A stretch of DNA of 64,000 nt from Lanius collurio (GCA_020086605.1 JACBWW010000039.1:1595600-1659599), one strand, 5' to 3'; positions 39,101 to 52,600 are shown, numbered from the stretch's first letter. Notes: generated by a model not told the origin, from the letters alone. Made by a program: numbers and translations.

Positions 39101-42100
39101 AATAACAAAGGTTGTGCAAGGAGAAAATGAGCATTAACTTATTGCAACCTTCTTCTCATTACCTTAATTATGATTCTGCACCTTAAGATGCAGGAGGTGT
39201 CTATGAGGCTTCTGCTGGAACAAAGGAAACGCCACAGGAAAATTACAGACCATTGAGATGTGTGCTTGTGCCTAAATATGCCACTCAAGGCACAGAGGAG
39301 CTGGTGTTGCTTCAGTTTTCAGATAAGTTGGATTTATTTAATCCTTGTATGAAGTTATGTATTGGCTTTTTCTCAAGACCACAATTACAGTGATGCTTAC
39401 AGAAGGAACAGCAGCTAATCCCCTGACCTCCTGCAGACAAAAAGCAATCTGCTTTCTATCCTTGATCATTCAGCAGCAGCTGGGAATCTGCTGCTCAGAG
39501 CCAAGGGCCACTGCTCGAGGGAAAGTGCATCATCCCCTCTCTGTTTCCTGTGTTGCTTCATTTGCCTTTTTGTGGAGCCTTCCAATGCTTCCTTCTACAG
39601 ACCTCAAACAAAGGGATGTCATGAGCTGGAATTGTGCAGAATATTAAAGACATTCCCATCATCTCCCTGAGGGTGTTAGTGTTAAAAGTTGAACCATCAG
39701 ATACAGGGGAGTGAGAAGAAATGTGCTAGTCATGGAGCTGTTATCACTTTTCCACAGCCTTCTCCTTAAGTTTGGAAAGGAAGGGGCTGATTTCTGTCAC
39801 ACAGAAGTGAATATAAATCATCAGATGTTAGGTCCTGCTCTCTGGATAAGAGAAATATATTTTACCATTCAAGTGGCTCTAATAATCAGCTCCGTGGTGC
39901 ACATTGGATGTGGCTGACACAGGCTAGATGAGATGCTCTCTTCCAATCTGCAGGGTGCTGATATTTCCATTCTAAAGCGAGAACGAACTAAGACCTACAC
40001 TTTTCATGAGCGTGAGTGAAAAGCTGTGCTTTCAGAAAGAAGTTGTGTAGGGAATTTACAGTCTCTAAACTAGCAGAGATTTGAATCTGGTTTCCTTTTC
40101 CCCCCTATTCATTATTTTTATTGTGGGGTTTTATTTTTGTTTGCTTTGTTTAGGGGCATTTTTCTTTCCCTTTCCATATGTTGATTTGTCTTCTGCCAGA
40201 GACTTCCTTACAAAGAAACCCCAACTTCATTAGAACTGGCATGTGTCTGTGAAATGTAAATTTGTTGTTCAAGGTCCCTCTTTCTTTATTAAGTACCCGA
40301 ACTCTTCCACCTCTTTTTGCTTTACAAATACAAGCATAACAATAGTAGCTCCTGACCAATTGTTGACAAGATAAATGTTGGTGTCTTTTACTTAAAAAAC
40401 CCTCAATTCTGAAGTTTCTTTCTTCTTTTTTCAAGATGATGGTCTTCTTTTCATTTAATGGTGTTCCTATATGTCGTCCTTTTTATCAGTTAATTTTAAA
40501 TGAGAGAAATAGGGTTAGAGAGCAAATGAGCTAAAAGTAGAAATGCAGTGCAATAAAAGTGCTTGTTTTCCTCCTTTCTTTCTCCTGTTCCTCCCTAAGT
40601 ACACCTCATTTACGACAGGAAAGTGTCTGGTCCAGCTGTCATGGAAGTGTTATTTATAAGTACAATTTTGAAAAAGAATAAATTATGCTTTTTATAGCTA
40701 CTGTCAACAACTACCAGGACAGAACAACTTGTGCAGCTGACGTGGGAAGCCAATGTAAAAGTTACATTTAAGAAAAGATTCTGCTTTTTTGGTCCACTGT
40801 CAGAGGTAACAACTGAATTTGGCCTTGATTTTATCTTTCCTTTCCACATTCACCGAGAAACAACTGTCTAGTTGGAACACAGGTGGAGAAAATAGATGGG
40901 GAAAAGTAAAGAAAAGAGCAGTAGCACTGTGAGTGCTGTTCATGATATTGTCAACGAGAGGCACCGTGCTCTGCCGTGGGGTTTTTCTGCTGACAGTCTG
41001 ACATTTCATTTCAAACCAGTTGAGAGGGTAGTTTAGTAGAAAATGGTTTTCTTGGCTCTTGAGATTCTTGAGACCTCAAACACTTTTATTTGCTCTGAAA
41101 GGGAAGTGTGAGACATTTCACCTTAAAAGAGCAAACCCAACAAAAGAGTAGAGATGCAAATATACTCAAGTGACTGGGGCACTCAGAAGATGTAGAAATG
41201 CATTTTACCATCTGTAACCATCTCTTGGTATTTTAGCTAAATGTATTGATGCACTGTGTGGGAGAAAATAAAGATGGTGTAGTAAATTTTTAAGTTGAGG
41301 TGAGTTTCATTAGAAAAAAACATATTGTTTTTACCTACAAAAGGTTTGGTTAATCTGGCAGAACAAATAAACAGCCTGTACACGATGCCAATGGAAATGC
41401 TTACTTTTCTAGAGTAAATATGAATGGGATGTAATATGTGATCCTATTTACAAAGAGGATGTTTGAGCTGATAAAGGTGAGGAGTGCTTTGGGGTGGGTG
41501 GACATGGGATCTCTGCTTGGTGTAATCAGAGCCCTTTGTGTGCTGGTAGCTTTGCCTGCACATTTACCAGAACCAAACTGTGCTCAAGTATTGTCAGCAC
41601 CGCTTTCAAATGAGTGTGAGCACGACAATAGACCTCAGCTTGAGGCACCACCTTTTTTACCATAATAAATACATTTAAATTGCTAATAACGGACCCAAGA
41701 GGGAGAGATAGGGAATTTTATTAAATATATCTCATAACTAAAAGCTTTTCATCTGTTAGCAGGCAAGCAAATTACTATCATCAAAGATGTGTGAGGAGAT
41801 TGACAATGTTCCACTTTGGAGAGGGAAAGGCAGGAACAGAGACAAAATTAACATTGCAGAGCAAAGTTGCTGTGCAGTCACATCATGCCTCTTCTTTGAC
41901 CCACAGATTTTCAAAAAGAGAATCATTACTTTTATCATGGATTTTTCTGACCTACAGTTCATACTAGAAAGGTACCTCATTAGATTGTTAGCAGTATGTG
42001 CTCAAAGCATGGGGAAAATATTGTCAAAAGCACTTCACCTGACTGCCCTTCCCTTTGAAGTATATCAGGAACTTAACTTCAATTCTAAATGTAATTATCC

Positions 42101-43573
42101 GTGTCTTTTAGCATTCCTAAATAATAAATATGACCAAATAAAAACTTTTGTATGAATTTCTCCCCCTTTGTACTGTGACCTTTTTTGTTAAAAATATTTT
42201 ATGTCAGTAGATGCTTGATATATCCTAAAGTAAGGTTTAATATAAATTTATTCCTGAATCCAGAAATAAAAGGGTAGCTAATACTTCATTCTGATTTGTC
42301 CATGCTGATTTAAAATAGAGTTTGCAGTGAAAACACTTTTTCTTTGCTGAAAGTTGGAAATATCCAGAGTTTAGTGGATATTTCTTTAATTTCAGTTGTT
42401 CCAGGTAATTCAATCACCTGAACATCCACAGATTTCAAAAGCTTTGATCCTGAAGTAGCCATACATGGCTTTTATGCCCAAGTGAGCAAACCAGTGAATT
42501 GAAACTTGTATCTTGATAACTTTCCAAAAAATACTAAATAGGTGCATGTTCTGAAACATGGAAAATAGATTTTACATTTCATTAAGCTGCAAAAATGATT
42601 TTTTCCCGAAAGAGAGACACTGGAAAAAACTCTCTCTTTTTATAAAACAAATTGATTTTTTTGACATGCCCAATTGAGAATAAAAAGTAAATGTCAACAT
42701 TTGAGAAGAAAATGTCTTAAAGTAGTCAAGATGAAACTGTCAACCTGTGTTTTGACACTATGCCATGAAAACAGATATGATCCTATGAAATGTTTCTGTT
42801 GTATGCTTTCAGCCAACTTGAGAAAGCACCAAAATACATCTGGTTTCATTTCATAAATTTAGAAATAGCCCTTTTTTTGTCTTACTTGCATAAGGAGTAA
42901 TCAGAAGCTGCTTATCAAACCAATCAGTGTATGATTAGATTAGTTCTCACCACATATGCTGCATTTTTTCCCATGATTTTGGTTTGTTGTGGACACCTAG
43001 CTGTTGCTGTAACCTCCATCACTCAAGATTAGTTTTTGCTTACATTTTAATCCCTGGCTCTCGCTGTTGTATTGTCCTGTCAGCACAGTTGTTGGTATAT
43101 TTGTTAGATTGTGGCCCCCATGCAAAGTTAATTAATTTTTTTCCTCCAGAAACATAGTTAGCCTTGTGAATTCAAAATTCTGTAGCTAAATGATCAAGAC
43201 TGCCTTCAATGCTGGCTTTAGCCTTAGGCAAAGCTATTAACTATTCATCTGCCTATATTCCTGGTGCTCATAATGCATTTGGTTTGCTGCTCTTCCTATG
43301 GCTTTGTGTCCCCTGGCCATGGGCAGGAACTCTGCTATGTAAAGAACTAAGAGATAATCCACACCCCAGGGAGATGGGGGCATGGAAGTGAGAGCTGTCA
43401 GATGACTATTGGCAGGTGGCAAGAGTAGAGAAGAAAAAGGTTTTACTGGAAGCAGTGTAGACAGAAGTTCAGTATCTGAGGTCCCAGTCATTGCCAGCTC
43501 TCTTTTAGTTTCACACTAAATATTTTCCACAGGCCTGTAAAAGAATGCTCTGCTAAAGACACATTCACAAGCA
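36114..43573. other. Unique non-coding DNA
   Basis: No gene is recognised in about 7.5 kb. A short (CTGT)n run lies at 37089-37108. Frames of 90-122 codons (for example 38191-38544 minus, 38627-38953 minus, 41787-42155 plus) have no domain, and their composition is that of translated non-coding DNA. No transposon family was recognised before the LTR cluster at 43574. Confidence 0.5.
37089..37108. repeat. (CTGT)5 microsatellite
   Basis: Five perfect tandem CTGT units, 20 bp. Confidence 0.9.
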
Positions 43574-43578
43574 GTGTC

Positions 43579-44263
43579 TGTCGCTGGAAATCCCCAGGGA
43601 GTGGCAAAATCACGACATGAAGTCAGGTCAGAGAATGGTCAAAGCAAGAGCTGAGACTTTGTTTAATGGAGAACTCATCTTTTATTATGTGGTTCACAAA
43701 TAAGAAATTACATGGTTGGCTCAGGTTAACCACTCACCGAGATTGGCACAAGAAGTGGCAAACCACCCATTTCTAAATATTATTCTTAGAGTAAAGAAAA
43801 TAACTTCATAGTTCTCAAAACATCTCTGCAGGTGAGAAATAGTTTACCAAAACTTCCTCTGTTTTCCTCTAGTGTCTCTGTAGGACACGAAAGCACACGC
43901 GTGAACACACAGCTAAAGGTGAGAGCAAAAGAAAGAAGTTTATTTTCTGACTCCACTACTTATAGTTTTACAAAAGCGACAGTGGATTGGAGGGTGAAAG
44001 GGCCACCTCTCCAATGACACTGGACAGGTTACCAGTCCATCAGCTTCTCTCCACCTCTACGAAGGAATGCAAAACAACTGAGTGTTTACAGAACAAAGCA
44101 TGGGAAAGCGTGTAACTAGAATGAAAACATCAGAAGGCTAAAAGATTTCTAAAAATCAGGGCGACACTCTAGCCCATGTGTGAAAGAGAAGGCTCTCACA
44201 GAATGTGAGAAAAGCTGGAGAATTTCTTAGGAAACCCTCTCTGTCAGCTTTTTAGTGATCACA
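43579..44263 (-). mobile_element. Older solo LTR, family B, split by a younger LTR
   Basis: The outer element begins TGTCGCTGG at 43579 and ends ATCACA at 44263 on the plus strand, flanked by GTGTC (43574-43578 and 44264-44268). Without the inserted LTR and its extra CTCTAG it is about 385 bp. Sense is minus: it shows CCAAT (complement of 43742-43746), a TATA-like TAATAAAAG (complement of about 43679-43687) and ATTAAA (complement of 43662-43667), an order and spacing like the other LTRs here. The left half and the 44173-44263 part are separated only by the family A LTR. The 5-bp duplication would fit ERVL-type integration, although an A next to it makes a 6-bp reading possible. No internal sequence remains. 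The boundaries rest on a short duplication and TG...CA ends, so they are less certain than those of family A. Confidence 0.72.
43873..44166 (-). mobile_element. Solo LTR, family A, copy 3 (nested)
   Basis: A 294-bp LTR, with TGTCTC at the left and GCGACA at the right, flanked by perfect CTCTAG duplications (43867-43872 and 44167-44172). It is a close relative of the copy at 2628, in the same orientation; by eye they differ at roughly 20-25 sites plus small indels. The sense strand is minus, with a TATA-like CTATAAG (complement of about 43958-43964) and AATAAA (complement of 43939-43944). It inserted into the older LTR that spans 43579-44263, which gives a relative date for the two families. 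The 61-codon frame 43832-44017 crosses its left edge and is not a gene. Confidence 0.93.
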
Positions 44264-44268
44264 GTGTC

Positions 44269-47200
44269 TATGCTAGCAGAAAAGTACATGGATTTGGTCT
44301 CAGGTCATTATTGCAACGTAAATAATGAATAAGGTAACAATTAATCCATCCCTGTTTGACTGTGGGAAGAGAGATGAATCAGCTCATCATTCCCAATCAT
44401 CAGCACTGTGCATTTCACACTGAGGCAGTGTGCAGCTCCCCATTTCCATCGCTGTGTATGCATAGAAACATCTGCATTAAAGCTGATTAGTAAAGTAATA
44501 ATTGTAGTTGTTTGTAGTTGTATTGGCTGGCCACAGAGACTGCTCTGACCCCTGCCCCTGCAGTGGCCCTGGGCACACGTTCTGCCTTTCTCTCAGCTCT
44601 GCAGGCAGAGGTGCCTTGGTGCAGCTCACAGGTACCCAGGGGGGATTTGTATTCAGAGGTTTTTCCTCTTTCATGTTTTCTACTGCAGTTTTGAGTTGTT
44701 TGACTCTTTTTTTTTCAGATGCAGTCTAGCAAGATCACAAATTTGTTCTTGGGTTTCAGAAGGTCTCCATTGATACCTGGGGGTTTTCTGGGGAAGGACT
44801 GCAAACAAAGGAAATGTTCAGTTGGTTTAGGAATTGTAGACACCACATATTTCTAGGTTTTGAAGAGATGTTTTGACTAAATCCTGAAAATATTTGCCTT
44901 ACCCAATTTAGGTGGTATGGAATTGGAAATTGTGATGACTCGTGTGTTTGTTAAGCCTTTGTTCTGCCAGTTCTGCTTTTCATGTTTACTATTCTTAGAG
45001 TAGCAGCTACAAAATCCTCCCACAAGCAGACTCTCACTCTGTAAATACGACACTCCCTGCCCCAAGGAATTTACAATCAAAAGGCTTGAAAAAAGCTGAA
45101 GTGAAAGAAAAGTACCCCCTGAACGGGGGAACAGCAGCTTTTTTAGATCAGGCAGGGCTGTGGCCATTAATTGGGGCTGGGACATTCAGGGTTAGCTCCG
45201 TACTCGTGGATGCTCCTGTGCCATCAGGCAGGCCGGGAATTTGCAGAGCAGTCTGCACTGACCTCCCAGGTGGGCACTAACCCTGAAGGTTTTTATTCCC
45301 CCGGAGCAGCGAGTGCGGAGTGTGCTGTAAATGACTCTCTGAGAGCTGCTCCTGGCATGGGTTGCTGCATCCTTGAGGCTGCTGTAGGGTGACCTAATTC
45401 TGTGCCCCCTCCTGTCCCCTGTGTGTGCTGGTCACCTGGGCACACTGCTTTTACCCAGTTTGCAGCTCTGAGCCACAACAAAAATGCTCTCCTTTGGGGC
45501 AGCCTGGGAGGTTGTTTCTCCTGCAGTCTGCCCTTGCCCTGTTTGCATAAACAGCAAAGGCACTTCTGAGAGAGCTGCTCGTACAGAGGGAGGTTTCAGA
45601 GCAAGAGCTTACCTTAGAGCACTGGGCTGCACTTTCCCTTCAGCTGTCTAAGGCTGGGGTTGTATCTGAAGGCCATAAAACTATCAATCATCCTCACTGG
45701 GAACCAGAACACAAACTTGGCGCTGGAATATTTTCCTCTAGTGATAGCCTTTTGCAAGTCTGGTCTCCAGCAATCACTTCCAAGTAGCACACAGCAATCA
45801 GAGCACTGGCAAATTGGACAAAGCAATTATTTAGCAAGTAGAAGACACATATTCTGCAATCAAATATACTATCTAATTGTGAAATTATATTTTTTATAAT
45901 GTCTTTTTTCCATTTGAGAGCTGTTTTCAGGAGATTTAGCTATTTAGAGTACAGTGATATAATTTGTTTCCTGTCTGAAGAGTGTGTGAGAATTTGGGAG
46001 GAGAACTAAGAGATGAAAACTGTGTGTTTGTGAATGTGTGCATTAAGAAGCAAAAAAAATTACTTTGGGTAAATTCTGGGATAAGATACAAGAATCATGT
46101 AGTTGGGATCTGTCACTCAGCTGTGCAGAAGGACAAAACCTGCTGAGTTCCCTATGCCTCCCTGTCCAGAGCCAAATGTCTGCAGGACCTGCCTGCTGAA
46201 GGAAGGTGGGGGAAGCATTTGAGGATGCTGCTGTTGCTAGCAAATCCTGAGCTGCTGCCTGGGCTCTGTCTGAAGGACGGGTGGTTGCAAACCAGTGCCC
46301 TCCTTTCTCTCCTCACTGCTGCTCTCTGACTGCCTGGGTGACCCAAAGCACTGCCTGTCAGACCTGGAACGATTGTGCAGGCATCAAAGACTTTTTTTCT
46401 CACCTTGATTCCTTTTCCTCTGTCCAGCTATGTGATAATTTGTGTGGACCAGACGTTGCTTGGTTATCTGTGCTTGGCTTTCCAGTTAGATGCTCTTTTT
46501 CTATCCTTATATATTGATTACTTAAAGAACATCTCAACTTTCTGCACAACAAGCTGTGTCAAAATTGTTGCAAGTGCCAGTGATTGTACATTCTCTTGCC
46601 TGAGGAGGTGCTTGGAGCTCTTCCAGCTTTTATTTCCTATATGTCCTGTTTGCATTTATCATCCTTTATGTGTTGTCTGGTATACTGATTCCCCAGCCAG
46701 TGGCCAAACTTTCAGCTGGATGAATGAGCACAAACTTCAAACACAAGTGTTTTGGCACAATTTCTTTTGGAAATTGCAATTCCAGGAGTGAATTGCTATT
46801 TTAAGACAAACATCATAACACTCTTAAATTTTACTTCTGGACTGACCTTTATCAAACCAAAGCCTTGGCAGGGAGAGCTGCCAGTTATGATTTCAGCATG
46901 GTTATGATATGAGCAGCTAATGCAGTTGAGGGAAAGTTCTTTCTGAGCAGACTGATGCTGCCTGCAGTTTCCTCTCAGATTGGCTGTTAGGAGAGTACAC
47001 TCTGCCCACCTGGGCTGCTTTCCTGCTCTTCATTCCGAGGTGTGGCATGGTGCATGCACTCCCCATCCATTATGTACCTAAGAGTGAACATGCAATCTGA
47101 GCCTGAGGCTTAATTAAAATAACAGTGCAGAAAATCTCCACTCTAGGATGGACAGCTGCTGTATCTCATGGGATGAAACGTGTACCAGCCCAACTTGGTG

Positions 47201-50200
47201 CAGCTCCAGAGCACTGCAGAAGTCTCTGCAGTGCCAAAAATGGCAGAGTCACCCTCAATTCTGTGCTGCTTCTGGGCTGATGCTTTCAGGCCCCTCTGCA
47301 ATGCACTGGGGAGTGCTTCTGCTGCCCAGCTTGATTCATGTTTGTCAGGTGTGCCTGTGCCCAGCACACACACAGGTAATGTTTGCTCTCTAGAAGAGTT
47401 ACTTGGAATTCCTGGAAGGCAGCTAAATACTGCTTAAATACTTAATACTTAATAAATAATAAATAAAATAAATACTTAATTACTGCTCTTAATGAGAGCA
47501 GTGACAAAAGATTGTGCTGAAGCCACAGATATTTTAAAATTACTTCAGTTTTCAAGAGTGGTTACATACTTTTCCATTGCTCTCATCCCTCTACACAAAA
47601 TCTGCTGGAAATTAATCCCCCAGTGCACTTTTTCAGCCAATTCTTTGGATATATTTAATTTCTTTCAAGCAAAGCAGACTCTGAGATTTCAGATTTACCA
47701 GCTACAATTGCAGTGCCTAATGAAGTTCTTAATATTTATCATCAGGTATGCTAATAGAATAACTAAGTCAAGTCATCAAATAAGTTAATAGCTTTACTTC
47801 AGGCATCCCCACACTTTAATACCTCCCTAACATGACATGGAAGTAATAGTTAAATTCCAATGCATATAATAAAAGCTTCCTATTATTTCAAAAGGGGAAA
47901 AAAAAAACCCCACTTGACTGCTTTTCTGAGATATTTGCTGCCTGATGGGATCAGCTTTGTCATGTGTTTATTACATTTAGAACAGAGGAATGAGTTGTCC
48001 ATAGTTCCAGCATATGTATGAACGTCCAAGGATGAAATAAATTTAGCAGAGTTGTTTGCACCAGGAGAATTTCAGAAAAACAGGCTTTTACAAGAGTTTT
48101 ACTTTCTTTTGTCTTATCTATCTCATGTTTTTTTTATTGAGAGTTACAGTGGAATTGTAAGTGCACTGAAATAATGGCACTGTATTTTTGTTTCACCCTG
48201 GTATTTAAATCACAATTTTTGTGGTGTTTCCTCAGTTAGCTGCTGAAGACAGGATTGGTAGCAGTGATTTTTTTGTTGTTGTTATTTGTGTTTGTTTGTC
48301 TGTTTGTTTTTTCCAGAAAAACACTACTCCCATGCTGGTGAAAAGATATGCATCCCAGATACACATTTAAAATTCTTATAGTAAGTATGATCAGATGAAT
48401 TGTAAAATATTTATACACAGTGCTGTAGGATGAATGTGAATAAGAGATGCTGGTCATTCCTCTGGTACTGAAGCATGGCTCTTTGACCAAATGTCCAAGT
48501 TGGGCCCTTCAGACTTTCCCTCGTGGAGTGAATTTGAGTGATTTTCTCTTTCCCAGCACCTTTGTTTTGATTTTATTTGGAACTTAGTATTTTCCAGGAC
48601 TTTATCTTTCTGTGCAATTTTCATCCAGGACTTTTTAAAAAAACATTAGCATGAAGTCAGACACCCACACAACCACACCACCTTAATTGCCAGTGGAAAG
48701 ACATCAAAAATTTGCAGTGACACCACCCTGTTGTATAGGCAAGTTAAATAAGATTTATGCCATCTTCAAAATAAAACTCTTCTCTTGTTGTTCCATTCAA
48801 TTTTAAACATTTGACATTAACAGCTGTACTGTGCTTCTGTTTAACATATCTTTGGCACTGAGACATTGAGATTTTATTTGACAACAGTTATGATAATCTT
48901 GGATTTGTTTCTCCAACAATTCTTGATGTCTGCAGCTTTCTAATACCTGCAGACAGATGTTGGGTTTTTAGTAATGTTGAAATAGAAAGCAAAATTAAAA
49001 GAGTGAAGGGGGTGATAAAAGTTTATTTCAAATTTGACACTTAAAAAACCCCAAACATATAACTGATTGGATTTTATGGGAAGGAATGTTCAGGAAGTGG
49101 GAAAACCCCACAAAAACCAAACCCCAAAACAACAACAAAGCCATCAACACACACAAACCCCAAAAAATCTCTCAAGAAATAATATAATGGAAAAAACCCA
49201 TCTCAGTTTGTGAGCTGCCTGTCTGGCAAATATTTTTGAATCCTTCTTTTTCCCTGGAGAAGAAAAACCCCTGCTATCATTATGAATTTCTCAAAAAAGT
49301 GAATTTGAGTCAAACTAGATTTTCTCCTGTAAATTTCTATTTTGTGAAAAAGGCATTTCTGCAGGGAAGCATTTGATTGAGAAATTCTTGAGTCACTTTA
49401 TTCAGCATCTAGGGAAGACAGGCCCATAATGATCTGTAAATTGAACTGTGTCCCTAAAATTGAACTGTATAATCTGTATTCAGACAACTCAGAAGGGAAA
49501 GGATTTGCACTGCAACAATGACTCTCACTCCTAACACCTGTGGGCCTGGGCTCCCCATGTGCATTGTTCCAGTCCCAGGCTGCACACACAGCCCACAGAA
49601 AGAGACATATGTTGCCATAGAAATCAAGGTTTTGCTGTTTAGTAAGAGACACAGAAACTCCAGAAACCTACATTCAGTCCCTGCTTCCTACCCTGTGTCT
49701 TTTAAAGCAAATGTAGTAATTTCAGGCACATTTCCCACTTGAAAAATAATACTTAATAATTTGCCTCAAATAAAGAATGAAAAGGTAAATAATTAAAAAT
49801 TATCAATAAGAGAAAAATAAGAAAAGTCCTCACAAGTCTCTTCTGGTAATGAGAGCAGGTGGAATTTTTTAAGAAAGTAAATCCTGCCACAAGGATGGTC
49901 TTAGCAGCAGAGTCTGTCCACAACCTCTGTTTTACCTATTTCCAAGCTAACTCAGTTTTTTTTTTTCTCTCAACCATGCTCTTCCCTAATCAACTCCTAT
50001 TTTGCTGTGAATATTTTTGAAGAAGCATATTCCAATTTTTCTGCAGGGAAAACAAGTGCAAACTGCCAAATGCTTCTTGGGCCATCTACCTCCTGAACAT
50101 ATGAAGTGGCCAAATAGATTTCTGTATTATCCCACACAGTTTTGTCTCTCCTTTGATGTCTTTCACCAGTTTGTGTACTGCTGTGACTGCTCCTTGTTTG

Positions 50201-52230
50201 CTTCCCTTATCTGCTGCATTCAAGACAAGTCATCCTGGATTTCTATTTTCAATTACCATTTTGTGACAAGCTGTGGGAGCTGTGCTCCAGGAGTACAGAC
50301 ACAATTGCATTCATTGCTTTGTCTATTGCACCGAATTTTCTTTGTTTATTTAAGGGGGAAAAAAGTCATCCTTCTGGGTATGACTTCCTGCCCATCAGCT
50401 GAACCTGTGAACTGGACTTTGCATGCTGCTACTTTTATTTTTGCTTCTACTTTGTGTTATCTTTCTGAAAAAGATGCAGAAAGGGAGCAGGGCCCCCTGT
50501 GCACCACCATGACTCGAAATGTCATTTGGTATTAATGGCTGTCAAATGCAGTCCACTTGTAACTTTACATTACTGTTACAACACCCTGTGGCTCATGGAA
50601 GGCAGCAAAAAAACAGATGTTCAAGGAAGAGAAAACTTAACTAATTTAAAAGTTAAATCACAATCTGATATGTTTTTTTCCTGGGTGACACACAGTGAAC
50701 ACAGTCTGGGAGCACTCCAAGCCTGAAGGAAATAGATAAATGAGGTTTTCAATATGACTGAGAAGGCCCTGAGTTCAGCCCTTTAAGTTCCTGTGCCTCA
50801 GAGCATCCCAGGAGTTTGGGAAACCTGCCCCAGCCTTTTGGCTCTCTCATCCTAGGGATTAATCCTGCACTTGCAGGGATTTAACCTTGTCAGTGCAGGG
50901 GCTGCTTGGCTGTCAAGGACTCCTCTGCACCTTTCCCTGTTCAGAGAGAGAAAAGGTATATGGGAAATCATTCCTAATTTCCATCAGGTTGTTTCCAGGG
51001 CTACATGCTTTATTAAGTTCTTCAGCATCCCTCTTGTAGATCATGAAGTAGAGGAGAGATTTCTATCTGAAAGATAATGTCTTTCCCTATTTTAGATGAA
51101 AGAGGGTGAGCCACTGGAATTGAATGCCTTTGGTTTTGTTATGTAGTCTATCTGCAGCACATATTATAGAATGAATTTGGATGAAGATCTAGACTTTGTA
51201 GCTCAAAAATGTTTTTAATTACAGGAACAAAAAAAATACTGTGTTTTTGTAAGTGTAACAGAACAAAAGTTTTGACTGATCCCATATCCAAAGAATTTTT
51301 GGGCCGTGGATACATTGAAAGTTCTCCTCATTTAAAATAGAAAATGGTTCAGTTCCTCTAAGATATTATTAGTAAGTATAATAGTTGTATTAACCAAAAT
51401 GAAGTGTTTTGGTTTAGTAAGGAGCTGAGCAAGCAGGGTGCATCTGTATTTCTAATGTACCATGAGTGTGGAGCTGTGTCTGCAGTTACTGCCTCAAACA
51501 GCAAGGGTGAGGCAGAGGTGGCTGAGTATGTGCTCAGATCTTAAATCCTTTGCCTAACATGAGAAATCTTTGGGCTTTTGCTTCTGCTCATAATGAAATT
51601 AAATACATTTGAATCTCCTCAGTGTGAGTATGGCTGTCTGTATCCTAATAACTCTTTGACCTCTTGGCAGACTTCTTGTAAGCTGTTGAATGCTCTTAAA
51701 GATATTAAATACCCACATGCCATACAAATTAGTTGACTAGAAGAGGATGACTTCTGTATTCTGAGTGATGTGATAGTCCATTTTCCAGAGGGGTTACAAA
51801 TTGCCTTTGAGAGGAAGACTACAACTGAGGTCACAGTATTTATTGGAGACCAGAAAATCTAAATGGGAGAGAGAATATTTCCCTCAACTTTTGGAAAATT
51901 CGTAGCAGAGGTTTATAGGTTAGTAGAGATCAGAAACATAATTCTCAAGACCTTCACACTGTAGACTACAGGATTCTGCAAGACACATATTTGAGTGCTC
52001 CATCTCTTTACCAGTTTTAAAGATAGATGCTACATTTACACTTTTATGGTCCTTTTACTCTATAAAACCCATCACAAATTTTCAAAGACAGTGTTGTCAG
52101 CCCTTTAAACTCTTGGGGATGCAGTTTTCCAGACACAGGTGCTTTGAAAACTTTACAAAGAAAAAGACTGAGTAGAACTATACCTGGTTCTCTTAATATA
52201 CAACACATCATTTATTTCTGAAGAGGGAAG
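44269..52230. other. Unique non-coding DNA
   Basis: No gene is recognised in about 8 kb. A GC-richer patch at 45100-45450 holds several CpGs (45198-45330) and overlapping frames on both strands. An AT-only stretch built from TAATACTTAATAAATAA-like pieces lies at 47438-47480. T/G-rich and CA-rich low-complexity runs lie at 48265-48315 and 49095-49170. The longest frame (50017-50535, 172 codons, plus) is cysteine- and phenylalanine-rich with no domain I recognise, and I do not call it a gene. Confidence 0.5.
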
Positions 52231-52276
52231 TCTAATATTAGTAGACATCTAATATTAATAGACATCTAATATTAAG
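52231..52276. repeat. 17-bp tandem repeat
   Basis: Two full copies and a partial third of a 17-bp unit beginning TCTAATATTA, at 52231, 52248 and 52265. The first two differ at one base. Confidence 0.85.
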
Positions 52277-52421
52277 AAATCTACCTCTTAAAATATGGGG
52301 TCTCAATGGAAATTGATTCCTCTGGGAATTATCAAGTTGAGCTGACTAATCTTTGAGGTTGTGATTTTTTATTATTTGTGCCACTTGTTAAACTGGAAAT
52401 GTTGTGTACATGTTTTCTGTG
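52277..52421. other. Short unique spacer
   Basis: AT-rich sequence between the tandem repeat and the CR1 fragment, with nothing recognised. Confidence 0.5.
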
Positions 52422-52600
52422 ATTAGACATTGGAACAGGCTGCCCAGGGAAGTGGTGGAGTCATTGTCTCTGCAGGTGTTTAAGGAAAGTCTGGATGTGG
52501 CACTCAGTGCCATGGCCAGCTTGTCAGGGTGATGTTCTGCCATAGCCTGGGCTCAGTGATCTCTGGAGTCTTTTCCAGCCTAAGGGATTCTGTGATTCTA
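52422..52600 (+). mobile_element. CR1 LINE, 3'-end fragment
   Basis: A sense-orientation CR1 3' end of about 180 bp. It contains the familiar TTGGAACAGGCTGCCCAGGG, then GTGGTGGAGTCA, then the GTTTAAGGAAAGTCTGGATG segment, and closes with CCAGCCTAAGGGATTCTGTG and GATTCTA at 52600. It is 5'-truncated near 52422 and non-coding. It appears somewhat more diverged from the usual CR1 consensus than the fragment at 15171, judged by memory only. Confidence 0.95.

Noticed and set aside
46375..46791. 138-codon plus-strand frame rich in hydrophobic and cysteine residues
   Set aside because: The composition is that of translated T-rich DNA, and no membrane-protein family is recognised.
50017..50535. 172-codon plus-strand open frame
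   Set aside because: No recognisable domain and no splice or poly(A) context that supports it. Frames of this length arise by chance in a 64-kb window.
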